This document shows positions 1 to 8,228 of a stretch of 60,159 nt of DNA, piece by piece; within the stretch, counting starts at the first letter, position 1, and the number at the start of each line of letters is the position of its first letter. This DNA comes from JBILCM01 sp044353165 (GTDB taxonomy: Bacteria > Bacillota > Bacilli > Paenibacillales > YIM-B00363). The stretch is from positions 1 to 60,159 of the forward strand of contig JBILCM010000006.1 in assembly GCA_044353165.1 (NCBI GenBank), in the 5' to 3' direction. Below the pieces are notes generated by a model. It worked only from the letters and a program-made list of their open reading frames with translations, did no database searches and was not told where the DNA came from. A program made the position numbers and the translations under genes.

Positions 1-115
1 GATTGCTCACCATATCATGTTGTTTCGTACTCGTTGTTCAGTTTTCAAGGAGCAACTTCGCCACCGTCTCACGGGCGACTTTTATATCCTATCACATCCC
101 TTTTACCGTTTGCAA
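1..115 (-). promoter_or_regulatory. rRNA operon promoter and leader with boxA-like element
   Basis: On the minus strand a -35 TTGCAA (110-115) and a -10 TAGGAT (86-91) are separated by 18 nt. They are followed by a boxA-like GCTCCTTGAAAACTGAAC at 36-53. This element is typical of rRNA leaders and 16S-23S spacers in Bacillus and Paenibacillus, where it supports antitermination. Transcription would leave the window at its left edge, so the 16S gene itself is not seen. In Bacillus subtilis perR, ygzB and ygxA are likewise followed by an rRNA operon, which supports the reading. Confidence 0.72.
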
Positions 116-168
116 CTGTTATTTTTTTGTCTAAAATATGATGAGCTTTAATCCGATTAATTCGAACA

Positions 169-831
169 TTATGATGGGACCCAAGGATCTAGCGAGTAGC
201 GGATTTCAAGCGCCTCCAATTGACAGTCAGCAACAACAAACACCTCATGGATATAGGATCTTCGAGCAAGACTCTTTAAAATCATGTTTAACTCTGAATG
301 AAAAACCTTTAACTGCGGATGGTCACTAAGTTCTTTGAGACTCCACGGCTCTGCCCGACAAGACATAACATGTAGTATAGGTAAGCAAAAATATTTTAGT
401 CTGGACATCACGGAAAAGTCACAGGCTAAATAAGCAAGTCGAATGCGTTGTTCTAACGTTTCTGTTGTTGACGTCAATTCTTTGATCAGTGGGATGATAC
501 CTGCATCCGTATTGCGAACCTGTCTCCAAATCGTTCTATTTGGAATTTCCCCTTCTTCGATAACCGATATTCGAGCCCAATGTTGCACTGCAATAAATAT
601 AAGCCGATGCGCCTCCACTTGATTACCCTGAGAAAGTGCTTGTTTACTTGCCATGAAATGCTTTAGAAACAAAGCGAATTCCTTAAAAAGTTGTTGCGAA
701 AGCTCTTCGGTGAACGTATTACATAGTATTTCCGTCTCTGATTGTATGTATCCGTTCTTCTCCTTCACAAAATCACCTGCCATTAACCCTTCATGTATTG
801 CTCGTTTCTTGTATGTCAGTATCAGCTTCAT
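169..831 (-). CDS. ygxA: YgxA-like protein, N-terminal nucleotidyltransferase-like part missing
   Basis: The 220-residue product resembles the C-terminal, helical substrate-binding-like part of the YgxA family, whose members are about 290 residues with a nucleotidyltransferase-like N-terminal domain. Recognisable stretches are VQHWARISVIEEGEIP, TIWRQVR and LACDFSVMSRL. The biochemical role of the family is unknown. Only 94 bp separate the start from the divergent ygzB gene, so there is no room for the missing 60 to 70 residues. The reading frame stays open upstream to a TAA near 905 but has no ATG and no clear ribosome binding site. The gene may be a truncated remnant or a shortened functional form. 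Its position beside ygzB, perR and an rRNA leader is conserved with B. subtilis. Confidence 0.7.
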   Translation of the reverse strand: MKLILTYKKRAIHEGLMAGDFVKEKNGYIQSETEILCNTFTEELSQQLFKEFALFLKHFMASKQALSQGNQVEAHRLIFIAVQHWARISVIEEGEIPNRTIWRQVRNTDAGIIPLIKELTSTTETLEQRIRLAYLACDFSVMSRLKYFCLPILHVMSCRAEPWSLKELSDHPQLKVFHSELNMILKSLARRSYIHEVFVVADCQLEALEIRYSLDPWVPS

Positions 832-925
832 TATAATAAAACTGAGTCCGACAATATTTCTACAAGATCTCGTTGGTTTCCTGCTCTGTTTTTTTATTTT
901 TTATATTTTTGGAGGGTGAAGGGTC

Positions 926-1255
926 ATGCGCTTCAAGACCGCAAAAATTAATGAATTTCGCTTGTGGGGTCTCCTTTTGATACTGATCGGAATGGCACTC
1001 ATGATTGCAGGCACAGCAGCGATTGTGTTTAAATTCCCAGGAGCAAGTATAATAACTGCAATAGCTCTTGTATTGGGGTTACTTACGATGTTAGCAAGCA
1101 TGGGAATTTACTTCTGGGCAGGCATGTTATCAACAAGTGCAGTACAAATTCAGTGCCCCGAATGTGAGCAGGTGACTAAACTTTTAGGAAAAACAGACCG
1201 GTGCATGTATTGCAGAGCGATACTTACGCTGGACCCATCCGTGGCAAAACAATAA
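926..1255 (+). CDS. ygzB: UPF0295 membrane protein, YgzB family
   Basis: A 109-residue small membrane protein of unknown function. Two hydrophobic segments (about residues 15-35 and 42-66) are followed by a C-terminal zinc-ribbon-like region with CPEC at 77-80 and CMYC at 93-96. The segment around IYFWAGMLST and the closing TLDPS are typical of UPF0295. The start follows GGAGGG with 9-nt spacing. It is transcribed away from ygxA and towards perR, the arrangement seen in B. subtilis. Two hydrophobic helices plus four cysteines suggest a metal-stabilised cytoplasmic tail, which is inference. Confidence 0.88.
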   Translation: MRFKTAKINEFRLWGLLLILIGMALMIAGTAAIVFKFPGASIITAIALVLGLLTMLASMGIYFWAGMLSTSAVQIQCPECEQVTKLLGKTDRCMYCRAILTLDPSVAKQ

Positions 1256-1314
1256 CCAAACACAGTCTCACTTCCTAAATACCTCTCATGAGGGTGTGTA
1301 AGTAATACAACCAA

Positions 1315-1352
1315 AAACGTGCCTATTCCGAATAAAGGAAGTAGGCACGTTT
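1315..1352. terminator. Bidirectional terminator between ygzB and perR
   Basis: A long hairpin with arms AAACGTGCCTA and TAGGCACGTTT, extended by TTCC/GGAA, lies in the gap between two convergent genes. It has A/T flanks on both sides, so it can end transcription from both directions. Confidence 0.7.
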
Positions 1353-1379
1353 ATTTGTTGTTAGTTACACGGATGGGAT

Positions 1380-1808
1380 CTAATGCCTCATCCTTCCATG
1401 GCAGTCTCCACATATGCCGTACACTTCCATTCGGTGGCTGTGCACATGAAAACCTGTATGATGCGAAGCTGCTACCTCGACTTCAGTCAGCGGTGGATAT
1501 TCAAAATCAGCAATCTTCCCACATTGACTACAAATCACATGGTAATGATCTGACAAATCCGCATCAAAGCGACTAGAGTCATCCCCATATGTCAATTCTC
1601 GTATAAATCCTGCTTCAATGAACAACTTAAGGTTGTTATAAACCGTCGCCACGCTCATGCTCGGGAAACGATCTGCCAACGCCCGATAAATGTCGTCTGC
1701 TGTCGGATGCGAGTGTGCCTCAATGAGAAAAGACAAGATTGCAGAGCGTTGTGGCGTCATGCGAACACCTGTTGATTTTAGTTTCTCCAATGCAACTTGA
1801 AGCTCCAT
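1380..1808 (-). CDS. perR: Peroxide-responsive repressor PerR (Fur family)
   Basis: A 142-residue metal-dependent repressor that in Bacillota senses hydrogen peroxide by iron-catalysed histidine oxidation and controls catalase, Dps-like and heme genes. The winged-helix DNA-binding half covers about residues 1-80 (recognition region SVATVYNNLKLF). The structural zinc site is C93/C96 with C133/C136. The regulatory metal ligands of B. subtilis PerR (H37, D85, H91, H93, D104) correspond here to H34, D82, H88, H90 and D101. The Asp at the last position favours PerR over Fur or Zur. The ygzB and ygxA neighbours support the name. A promoter lies just upstream; no perfect Per box was seen there. Confidence 0.92.
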   Translation of the reverse strand: MELQVALEKLKSTGVRMTPQRSAILSFLIEAHSHPTADDIYRALADRFPSMSVATVYNNLKLFIEAGFIRELTYGDDSSRFDADLSDHYHVICSQCGKIADFEYPPLTEVEVAASHHTGFHVHSHRMEVYGICGDCHGRMRH

Positions 1809-1851
1809 AAATAACGTCTTCTCCCCTCGTAAGCAACATCGTTCAATGCAT

Positions 1852-1881
1852 ATTTTACGACCGAAGCCGTCTTTTTGTCAA
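1852..1881 (-). promoter_or_regulatory. Sigma-A promoter of perR
   Basis: On the minus strand TTGACA (1876-1881) is separated by 18 nt from TAAAAT (1852-1857), about 40 nt upstream of the perR start. Confidence 0.65.
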
Positions 1882-1902
1882 CGAATCCAAGACGCAAAAC
1901 AT

Positions 1903-3357
1903 TCAATTCAATGCAGTAAGCTTGTCCACGATCATCTTATTCAAAAGGCCTGGATTTGCTTTTCCTTTGGTTTCCTTCATCGCTTGTCCAACAAGAAAAC
2001 CTAACGCTTTTTCTTTACCTGCTTTAAAGTCTGCGACCGACTGCGGATTGGAGGCAATAACCTGTTCAATAACGGCATGCAACGCGCCCTCATCACTAAT
2101 TTGCACCAATCCTTGTTCCTTCACAATGAGTTCTGGCGCTTTTCCTGTTTCAATCATCAACTTACAAACCGTTTTGGCAATTTTCGTCGAAATAATGCCT
2201 GTATCTATCATTGCGATCATCTCGCCTAAACCTTGACTTGTGATTTTTACATCCTTGAGCTCCAAACCACTTGCATTCAAGTTTCCGAGGATATCCCCCA
2301 TCATCCAGTTCGCGATCGCTTTTGCGTCCTTCGTGTACTGTAATGTTTCCTCGAAGAATGTCGCAAGAGATAACGTTGATGTGATGACATCTGTGTCATA
2401 GGCAGACAAACCAAATTCAGATTGGTATCTGGCTTTCCGTGCATCTGGAAGTTCAGGTATAGTTGCCTTCACACGCTCCTTCCAAGACTCGTCAATGACT
2501 AATTTAACAAGATCCGGATCCGGAAAATATCGATAGTCGTGTGCTTCTTCTTTACTCCGCATCGAGAAAGTTCTGCTTTGCGCCTCATCCCAACGCCGCG
2601 TTTCTTGTACAACAGCACCTCCGGCGTCCAACAATTCCGCCTGGCGTATTTCCTCATATTCCAATCCTCGTTGTACGCCGCGAAAAGAATTCATGTTTTT
2701 TAATTCGGCTTTCGTACCGAGTTTTAGTTCCCCCTTGGGCCTTAAGGAGATGTTCGCATCACAACGTAATGATCCTTCTTCCATTTTTACATCCGAAACA
2801 TCACAATAAAGCATAATGGCTTTCAATTTCTCCAAATAAGCACGTGCTTCTTCAGGTGAACGAATATCCGGTTCGGAGACGATTTCAATGAGCGGCGTGC
2901 CGACACGATTAAAGTCGACCAAAGAACCAACACCAGCTGGAAGATGCGTTAATTTACCCGCATCTTCTTCTAGGTGAAGCCGAGTGATACCAATCCGTTT
3001 GGTGATGCCGTTAACTTCAATATCAATCCACCCATGCTGACCAATCGGTTGATCATACTGGGATATTTGGTAAGCTTTGGGGGAGTCGGGATAAAAATAA
3101 TTTTTACGGTCAAACTTGCTTTCCGTAGCAATTTCACAATGAAGAGCCATTGCCGCCTTCATGGCGTATTCAACCGCTTGTTTGTTCAGCACCGGTAACA
3201 CGCCAGGATGACCTAAACAGATCGGACACGTATGCGTGTTGGGTGGCGCGCCGAACGCCGTTGAACAGCTGCAGAAAATTTTTGACTTTGTATGTAATTC
3301 AACGTGCACTTCTAGGCCGATCACAGTTTCATATTTTTGATTTATAGATATGGTCAA
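1903..3357 (-). CDS. gatB: Aspartyl/glutamyl-tRNA amidotransferase subunit B
   Basis: The 484-residue GatB subunit of the GatCAB complex. It phosphorylates the side chain of misacylated Glu-tRNAGln or Asp-tRNAAsn so that ammonia delivered by GatA can convert it to Gln or Asn. The family start VIGLEVHVEL is at 12-21 and the zinc cysteines are C29, C31, C44 and C47. A YqeY-like tRNA-binding tail occupies the last third. The start is TTG, preceded by GAGGAG with about 10-nt spacing. It is the last gene of gatC-gatA-gatB, in the usual Bacillota order. Confidence 0.96.
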   Translation of the reverse strand: MTISINQKYETVIGLEVHVELHTKSKIFCSCSTAFGAPPNTHTCPICLGHPGVLPVLNKQAVEYAMKAAMALHCEIATESKFDRKNYFYPDSPKAYQISQYDQPIGQHGWIDIEVNGITKRIGITRLHLEEDAGKLTHLPAGVGSLVDFNRVGTPLIEIVSEPDIRSPEEARAYLEKLKAIMLYCDVSDVKMEEGSLRCDANISLRPKGELKLGTKAELKNMNSFRGVQRGLEYEEIRQAELLDAGGAVVQETRRWDEAQSRTFSMRSKEEAHDYRYFPDPDLVKLVIDESWKERVKATIPELPDARKARYQSEFGLSAYDTDVITSTLSLATFFEETLQYTKDAKAIANWMMGDILGNLNASGLELKDVKITSQGLGEMIAMIDTGIISTKIAKTVCKLMIETGKAPELIVKEQGLVQISDEGALHAVIEQVIASNPQSVADFKAGKEKALGFLVGQAMKETKGKANPGLLNKMIVDKLTALN

Positions 3358-3386
3358 GATGAATTCGCTCCTCTTATCGTCACTTC

Positions 3387-4853
3387 TTAGAGTGCGGGGC
3401 TTCGCTTGTGAAATTCCGTTGCTTGCTCGAAAGCATGAGCAACTCGAAGCAGAGTCGCTTCGTCGAATGCCCTTGCAATCAATTGTAGGCCAATAGGTAA
3501 TCCTTCAGGCGAAAATCCGCAAGGGACCGAGATTGCAGGAACGCCCGCTAGGTTGACAGGGATGGAGAAAATGTCATTCAAATACATGGTCAATGGGTCG
3601 TGAATTTGTGAGCCCATGCGGAATGCGGGTGTTGGCGCAGTGGGTCCAAGGATAAGGTCATATTTTGCGAACACATGGTCAAAATCTTGTTTGATTAACG
3701 TTCGGACCTTCTGCGCTTTCCTGTAATATGCATCATAGTAGCCAGAGCTTAATGCGTAAGTACCTAACATGATTCTTCGCTTGACTTCATCACCAAAACC
3801 AACGCTTCGTGATTTCACAAACACGTCTAATAGATGATCTGCGTCTTGAGATCGAACCCCATAGCGGACACCGTCGAATCGGGCCAAATTGGATGAAGCT
3901 TCGGAAGAAGCCAGAAGATAATACGTTGCGACAGCATATTCATTGTGCGGCATCGATACTTCTTCCCACTCTGCGCCAAGGCTTACCAACACACGAAGTG
4001 CAGACAACACTGCATCTTTGACGGCGGGGTCGATACCTTCACCAAGATATTCTCGAGGCACGGCGATGCGTAATCCTCTAATGTTGCCATTCAAGTGACT
4101 TACATAATCGGGAATTTCCACCTTCGCAGATGTAGAGTCCAGAGGATCATGGCCCGCTATGGCTTGCAGCAAGTAAGCAGCATCTTCCACATTGCGTGTA
4201 ACAGGACCGATCTGATCCAATGATGAGGCGAATGCTACGAGACCAAAGCGTGAAACAAGTCCATATGTTGGTTTCAGTCCTACAACACCGCAGTAAGCTG
4301 CAGGTTGACGAATGGATCCGCCTGTGTCAGAACCGAGTGCAAACAATACTTCACCAGCGGCAACAGCTGCTGCTGATCCACCGCTAGAGCCACCGGGAAC
4401 ATATTCTAGATTCCACGGATTGTGCGTAGGATAAAAACTGGAGTTTTCATTGGAACCACCCATAGCGAATTCATCCATATTTAATTTCCCTATGGTAACC
4501 GCCTGTGCAGAGCGTAAATGGTTGACAACCGTAGCATCATGTATCGGAATAAAATTAGACAAAAGTTGGCTTGCGCAAGTCGTTCGTAAGCCTTTGGTTA
4601 CGATGTTATCTTTAATTCCAATCGGCAAACCAAATAGTATCCCTGCCTCATCCACCTTCCCCTGTAAGGGTTCGAGCGATGCTGCAGTCTTACGGGCTCC
4701 TTCATGATCTAGGGTCAAGAAAGCCTTCACCTGATGTTCGACCTGAGCGATCCGTTCCAAACTTGCCTCGACAAGTTCAATCACCTTCAATTCCTTGCGA
4801 TGCAATTGGTGGTGAATGTCTTTTAACTTCATGGCTAACAGAGACAACGCCAA
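3387..4853 (-). CDS. gatA: Aspartyl/glutamyl-tRNA amidotransferase subunit A
   Basis: A 488-residue glutaminase subunit of GatCAB, of the amidase-signature family. It hydrolyses glutamine and channels ammonia to GatB. The Ser-cisSer-Lys triad is visible as K81 (IGIKDN), S156 (PGGSSGGS) and S180 (GSDTGGS), offset by two from S. aureus GatA. The start is a TTG; an AAAGG lies 4 nt before it, and a second TTG two codons downstream is equally plausible. It sits 29 nt upstream of gatB and 18 nt downstream of gatC, so the three are one operon. Confidence 0.96.
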   Translation of the reverse strand: MALSLLAMKLKDIHHQLHRKELKVIELVEASLERIAQVEHQVKAFLTLDHEGARKTAASLEPLQGKVDEAGILFGLPIGIKDNIVTKGLRTTCASQLLSNFIPIHDATVVNHLRSAQAVTIGKLNMDEFAMGGSNENSSFYPTHNPWNLEYVPGGSSGGSAAAVAAGEVLFALGSDTGGSIRQPAAYCGVVGLKPTYGLVSRFGLVAFASSLDQIGPVTRNVEDAAYLLQAIAGHDPLDSTSAKVEIPDYVSHLNGNIRGLRIAVPREYLGEGIDPAVKDAVLSALRVLVSLGAEWEEVSMPHNEYAVATYYLLASSEASSNLARFDGVRYGVRSQDADHLLDVFVKSRSVGFGDEVKRRIMLGTYALSSGYYDAYYRKAQKVRTLIKQDFDHVFAKYDLILGPTAPTPAFRMGSQIHDPLTMYLNDIFSIPVNLAGVPAISVPCGFSPEGLPIGLQLIARAFDEATLLRVAHAFEQATEFHKRSPAL

Positions 4854-4871
4854 ACATCCTTTCGTCTAATA

Positions 4872-5159
4872 TTACTCAAGTACTGAAGGTACCCGGAATT
4901 GACCATCTTCTTCATCTGGCGCATTCAACAAAACTTCGTCCAATGGCCAAGAAGCTCTAGCCACGTCTTCACGGAGTACGTTATGTAATGGAAGCACATG
5001 ACTCGTGGGTTCCACATGATCTGTATCCAATTCATTAAGCTTGGCGGCATAAGAAAGAATCGCATTCAATTGTTCTGTGAAACGATCTTTCTCCGTCTCA
5101 GACAATTCCAAGCGCGCTAGTTTGGCAACATGCTCCACTTCTTTACGGGTCACACTCAT
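4872..5159 (-). CDS. gatC: Aspartyl/glutamyl-tRNA amidotransferase subunit C
   Basis: A 95-residue GatC that wraps around GatA and GatB and stabilises the complex. The sequence begins MSVTRKEVEHVAKLARLELS, the standard start of the family, and ends with the conserved (F)RVPSVLE tail. ATG at 5159 is chosen because GGAGGTG lies 6 nt upstream; an in-frame upstream extension would place that site inside the gene. It is the first gene of the gatCAB operon, behind a probable promoter. Confidence 0.95.
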   Translation of the reverse strand: MSVTRKEVEHVAKLARLELSETEKDRFTEQLNAILSYAAKLNELDTDHVEPTSHVLPLHNVLREDVARASWPLDEVLLNAPDEEDGQFRVPSVLE

Positions 5160-5201
5160 TGTAACACCTCCAAATCCAACGTTTCTTACCATATTGACTA
5201 T

Positions 5202-5230
5202 ATCTTAACGAATTCAGGATGGAAGGACAA
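5202..5230 (-). promoter_or_regulatory. Probable promoter of gatCAB
   Basis: On the minus strand TTGTCC (5225-5230), 17 nt, TAAGAT (5202-5207). Both boxes match 4 of 6 consensus positions with ideal spacing, and they lie just past the terminator of the preceding gene. Confidence 0.45.
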
Positions 5231-5235
5231 CCTCC

Positions 5236-5269
5236 AAAAGAAAAGCTGGGTCGAAATCATCGACTCAGC
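5236..5269 (-). terminator. Terminator after the IDEAL-motif gene
   Basis: Arms GCTGGGTCGA (5245-5254) and TCGACTCAGC (5260-5269) form a hairpin with one G-T pair. On the minus strand it is followed by TTTTCTTTT. Confidence 0.75.
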
Positions 5270-5289
5270 CCTGAATACTTTATTTCATT

Positions 5290-5667
5290 CTAAATCCAAG
5301 CTCTTAAATTGACCTGTTTAATAAAATCAGCAGATGATATCGATTCTTTCGGGTGGTCTTGAGGTGATTCCTCTTCTTCACCATTAAGAAGACGGCGAAA
5401 CATCCCTTCATTACGCGTAGCTAATGCGAAATCGAGCAATGCTTCTTTCTCAATTCGTTCCGCTTCTTTCTGAAGCAAAACCTCCTCGAGCTCGATGTCC
5501 TCTTTAGGAACAAAGATGTGCTTATTGAGCTTCGGAATGCGAACCACATAATCGAAAGCATTATCTGGATTGCGGTCGAATGCGATGATAAAACCATGTT
5601 CACCGATCGGCAAGCCTTGCTCGAATTTGTCGCTAACAAGAATGATCTTCTGACCAAGACGCATCAT
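5290..5667 (-). CDS. IDEAL-motif small protein of unknown function
   Basis: A 125-residue soluble protein. Residues 1-60 form a beta-rich region (EHGFIIAFDRNPDNAFDYVV, then a stretch that may be a small barrel). A charged helix follows, then LLDFALATRNEGMFRRL at 77-93, which fits the short IDEAL motif seen in several Bacillota proteins. The C-terminus is acidic. Two consecutive ATGs at 5667 and 5664 follow GAGGGGGAG at a good distance; an upstream TTG is rejected because the ribosome binding site would lie inside it. It is a single-gene unit with its own terminator. The function is not known. Confidence 0.72.
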   Translation of the reverse strand: MMRLGQKIILVSDKFEQGLPIGEHGFIIAFDRNPDNAFDYVVRIPKLNKHIFVPKEDIELEEVLLQKEAERIEKEALLDFALATRNEGMFRRLLNGEEEESPQDHPKESISSADFIKQVNLRAWI

Positions 5668-5793
5668 TGCTCTCCCCCTCAAGAAGACGTCTTTAATGAT
5701 GTTAATCCTATCCTACTAAAAAAAATGAATGGTGTCTATGGTTCGAGAATCGGTTATATTAATACTATGACTTATAAAGGAGTGAGAAGACCG

Positions 5794-6900
5794 TTGTTAA
5801 CCTACTATAAAAAATATTCGCGGACCGCATTTGATATTGCATTGATCGTGCTCACCGTCTATTTGATCATGTATGCATTCAGTTTCGTTTATCGCATCGC
5901 TAGTCCAATCTTGCTTGCTTTCGTTATCTTCTATTTCATGGAACCGATTGCTAAATTTTTCCATAAGCGTGGAATTAAAAAGTCAATAGCTGCAGCCTTG
6001 GCGATTGTTTTATTGATGCTCGTCATTCTTACTGTGATTGGTGGGCTGGGAGCCATCGTGACTGTGCAAGTGATCGGCTTACAATCCGCAATCGAACGTA
6101 ATTCTGGCATGATTCAAGACCAAATACTGCAGTGGATTCGATATAGCCAAGATCAAATTAATGCGCTTCCTACAGGCACCATGGAACAAGCCAAAGGTTA
6201 TTTGAGCAACATGGGCGCATGGGCAACCAATCTTGCAGGCAACTTCCTCAATGCATTCGTGAATTTCATCACATCATTCTCAACGTTCATGGTAAATTTG
6301 GCTATTGCCTTGATCTTGGCTTACTTTCTCAGCATTGAAATACCGTTCTGGAAGAAAGTCGCACAATCCAAGACACCGAATACATTCAAAAAGGCGTTTC
6401 TTTTTTTACGCGAGAATGTAATCAATGGCATCCTCACTTATATCAAGGCACAACTGAAACTCATTAGCATCACATTCTTCATTGTGTTGGTATCATTGTT
6501 TATTCTAAAAGTCGACAACGCACTATCCATAGCCTTGCTAGCTGCGTTGTTTGATTTGTTGCCGCTCCTTGGCGTATCTGCTGTCTTCTTACCTTGGATT
6601 GCATACTGCTTCATCGTTGGGGATACAACACTAGGAATCAGCTTGTCGATCGTTCTCGTAGTCGTGGTGGTGTTAAGACAAATTCTAGAACCCAAAATTA
6701 CAGGAGACTCTCTTGGTGTTTCTGCGTTCACCGTCTTATCCGCGATGATCGTCTCTTTATCTCTGTTCGGTATCGCTGGTCTCGTGTTGTCCCCTGTGCT
6801 GATCATCCTGCTTAAGGCACTCTACGAACAAGGATACTTGAAGAAATGGATACATATGCCTGCCGAAGAATACGAATCAAACACAAACCTTCATCCATGA
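5794..6900 (+). CDS. AI-2E family transporter (permease)
   Basis: A 368-residue integral membrane protein of the AI-2E/PerM family, with about eight hydrophobic segments. Two lie near the N-terminus (FDIALIVLTVYLIMYAF onward), one or two follow in the first third, a soluble loop comes next, and a C-terminal group includes LLAALFDLLPLLGV and a final SLFGIAGLVLSPVLII helix. Members have been linked to export of signals or ions and sporulation paralogues exist; the substrate here cannot be told. A TTG at 5794 is chosen because AAAGGAG lies 11 nt upstream and the protein then begins MLTYYKKYSRTAFD. An ATG at 5767 would add nine residues. It converges on the next gene with a gap of 4 nt. Confidence 0.82.
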   Translation: MLTYYKKYSRTAFDIALIVLTVYLIMYAFSFVYRIASPILLAFVIFYFMEPIAKFFHKRGIKKSIAAALAIVLLMLVILTVIGGLGAIVTVQVIGLQSAIERNSGMIQDQILQWIRYSQDQINALPTGTMEQAKGYLSNMGAWATNLAGNFLNAFVNFITSFSTFMVNLAIALILAYFLSIEIPFWKKVAQSKTPNTFKKAFLFLRENVINGILTYIKAQLKLISITFFIVLVSLFILKVDNALSIALLAALFDLLPLLGVSAVFLPWIAYCFIVGDTTLGISLSIVLVVVVVLRQILEPKITGDSLGVSAFTVLSAMIVSLSLFGIAGLVLSPVLIILLKALYEQGYLKKWIHMPAEEYESNTNLHP

Positions 6901-6904
6901 ACGG

Positions 6905-7546
6905 TCAAATATAAGGGTTATGCTTTTGTTCGTAGTCGATGGTTGTGCGAGGTCCATGTCCTGGATAAACCGTCATTCCCGAAGAAAGTTTAAACAGTTT
7001 GTTGTGGATGGAATCTAGCAATTTGGACTCATTACCTCCGCGTAAATCCGTTCGACCTACGGACATGCGAAACAAAACATCTCCGCTAAACACAGCAAGC
7101 CCTTCATCCCATACGAGACTGATGCTACCAGGGGAATGCCCTGGCGTGTGTAATACACGAAAGGATTGCCCCAACCATGTTATTTCCATTCCCTCATCCA
7201 GAGCAAACTCAGGAGGATCCGTGGAAACGGGTCGATCAAGATCCGGCCAATGGGCGGAGCCATTACATTTGGGGTTCCCGAGCCAGTCTGCTTCAGCATC
7301 GTGTAAGTATACAGGACAACCCTTCAGCCGACGAATTTCATCGACCCCGCCAATATGATCAAAGTGGGCATGCGTTAGCACAATGGCTTCAATCTCCATC
7401 ATTGCAATACGTCTAAGAAGCGGGGCTGGCTGCTGTCCTGGATCGATGATGAAACCGCGGGTGCGTTCTGCATTTGTGATCAGATAAGCGTTCGTCGCTA
7501 AGGGCCCTAGTGCGAACGATTCGATATGTAATCGTGTTGTCATCAT
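6905..7546 (-). CDS. MBL-fold metallo-hydrolase, YqgX-like (glyoxalase II type)
   Basis: A 213-residue metallo-beta-lactamase-fold hydrolase. The dinuclear metal motif THAHFDH gives H59, H61, D63 and H64. The other ligands are H137 (HTPGHSPG), D156 (SGD) and H197 (PGHGP). Its length and the closing NPYI are those of the small YqgX type that acts on hydroxyacylglutathione-like or bacillithiol-type thioesters; the substrate is inferred. The start lies 3 nt after the stop of the thioredoxin-like gene and has no ribosome binding site of its own, which suggests translational coupling. Both genes may act in thiol chemistry. Confidence 0.85.
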   Translation of the reverse strand: MMTTRLHIESFALGPLATNAYLITNAERTRGFIIDPGQQPAPLLRRIAMMEIEAIVLTHAHFDHIGGVDEIRRLKGCPVYLHDAEADWLGNPKCNGSAHWPDLDRPVSTDPPEFALDEGMEITWLGQSFRVLHTPGHSPGSISLVWDEGLAVFSGDVLFRMSVGRTDLRGGNESKLLDSIHNKLFKLSSGMTVYPGHGPRTTIDYEQKHNPYI

Positions 7547-7549
7547 CTG

Positions 7550-8116
7550 CTAGAATGTCGAGATTAAATCGCGTAACTCCGTAATGATCCATTGCTGATA
7601 CTGCGTGTCTTCTCCATATCTCGCTACAATCTCCCTGCGGGTCGCTTGCAGTTTTTCTTCGTAATCAGTCGCCTCTTTGTCTGTGTTCTCCTGCTTGAAC
7701 TTCACCATAGGCTCTTGCACATATTTCGGTCGAGGTCCCCAATGTCCTAAGACAAAACCGCCCGTGTCTGTGAAAATAACGATCGGAATGGCCCGTCCTC
7801 CCAACGTAAGAAACTGATCCATGAGATCCATGTGCTGCTCTTGAATAAGAATTTTTGTGGGTATCCCGCTAATTTCGAGCGCACGTAGTACAGCGGGTAC
7901 GTTGCGAATGACATCACCGCACCAATCCGCCGCCAAAATATAGCAACAGAGATCATCTCGATTGTTCAAACTCTCAAAAAAAGTGCGATCTTCTTCGTTA
8001 CCCCACTGAAATTGATCATAATATGCCTTGTATTTTTCTTGATTTTTGGTCATGGCTTCAAAAAAACTTTGTGCAGATAAGCCTTGGCCATGCTGTACGT
8101 TCAGCGATTTATTCAT
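7550..8116 (-). CDS. Thioredoxin-like protein with a single active-site cysteine
   Basis: A 188-residue thioredoxin-fold protein. The active-site region reads LAADWCGDVIRNVP, with only C66 where classical thioredoxins have CxxC, and the cis-proline lies in the AIP motif at 109-111. Such Thioredoxin_9-type proteins are widespread in Bacillota; their partners are poorly known. ATG at 8116 is preceded by AGGAGGGATC, while an upstream in-frame extension has no site. It is translationally close to the YqgX-like hydrolase. A role as a monothiol reductase or bacillithiol-related carrier is plausible but inferred. Confidence 0.8.
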   Translation of the reverse strand: MNKSLNVQHGQGLSAQSFFEAMTKNQEKYKAYYDQFQWGNEEDRTFFESLNNRDDLCCYILAADWCGDVIRNVPAVLRALEISGIPTKILIQEQHMDLMDQFLTLGGRAIPIVIFTDTGGFVLGHWGPRPKYVQEPMVKFKQENTDKEATDYEEKLQATRREIVARYGEDTQYQQWIITELRDLISTF

Positions 8117-8228
8117 AATTGATCCCTCCTTCGTGTATTGTATCAAATCAATCTCCCAAAGGAAAACTTGGCGGACATAACCTCGAACAAGCCACATAAA
8201 CTGTAATAAAATGAACACAAGGAGGATT

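Noticed and set aside
1809..1902. Per box for autoregulation of perR
   Set aside because: No close match to TTATAATnATTATAA was found around the perR promoter, though a diverged site cannot be excluded by eye.
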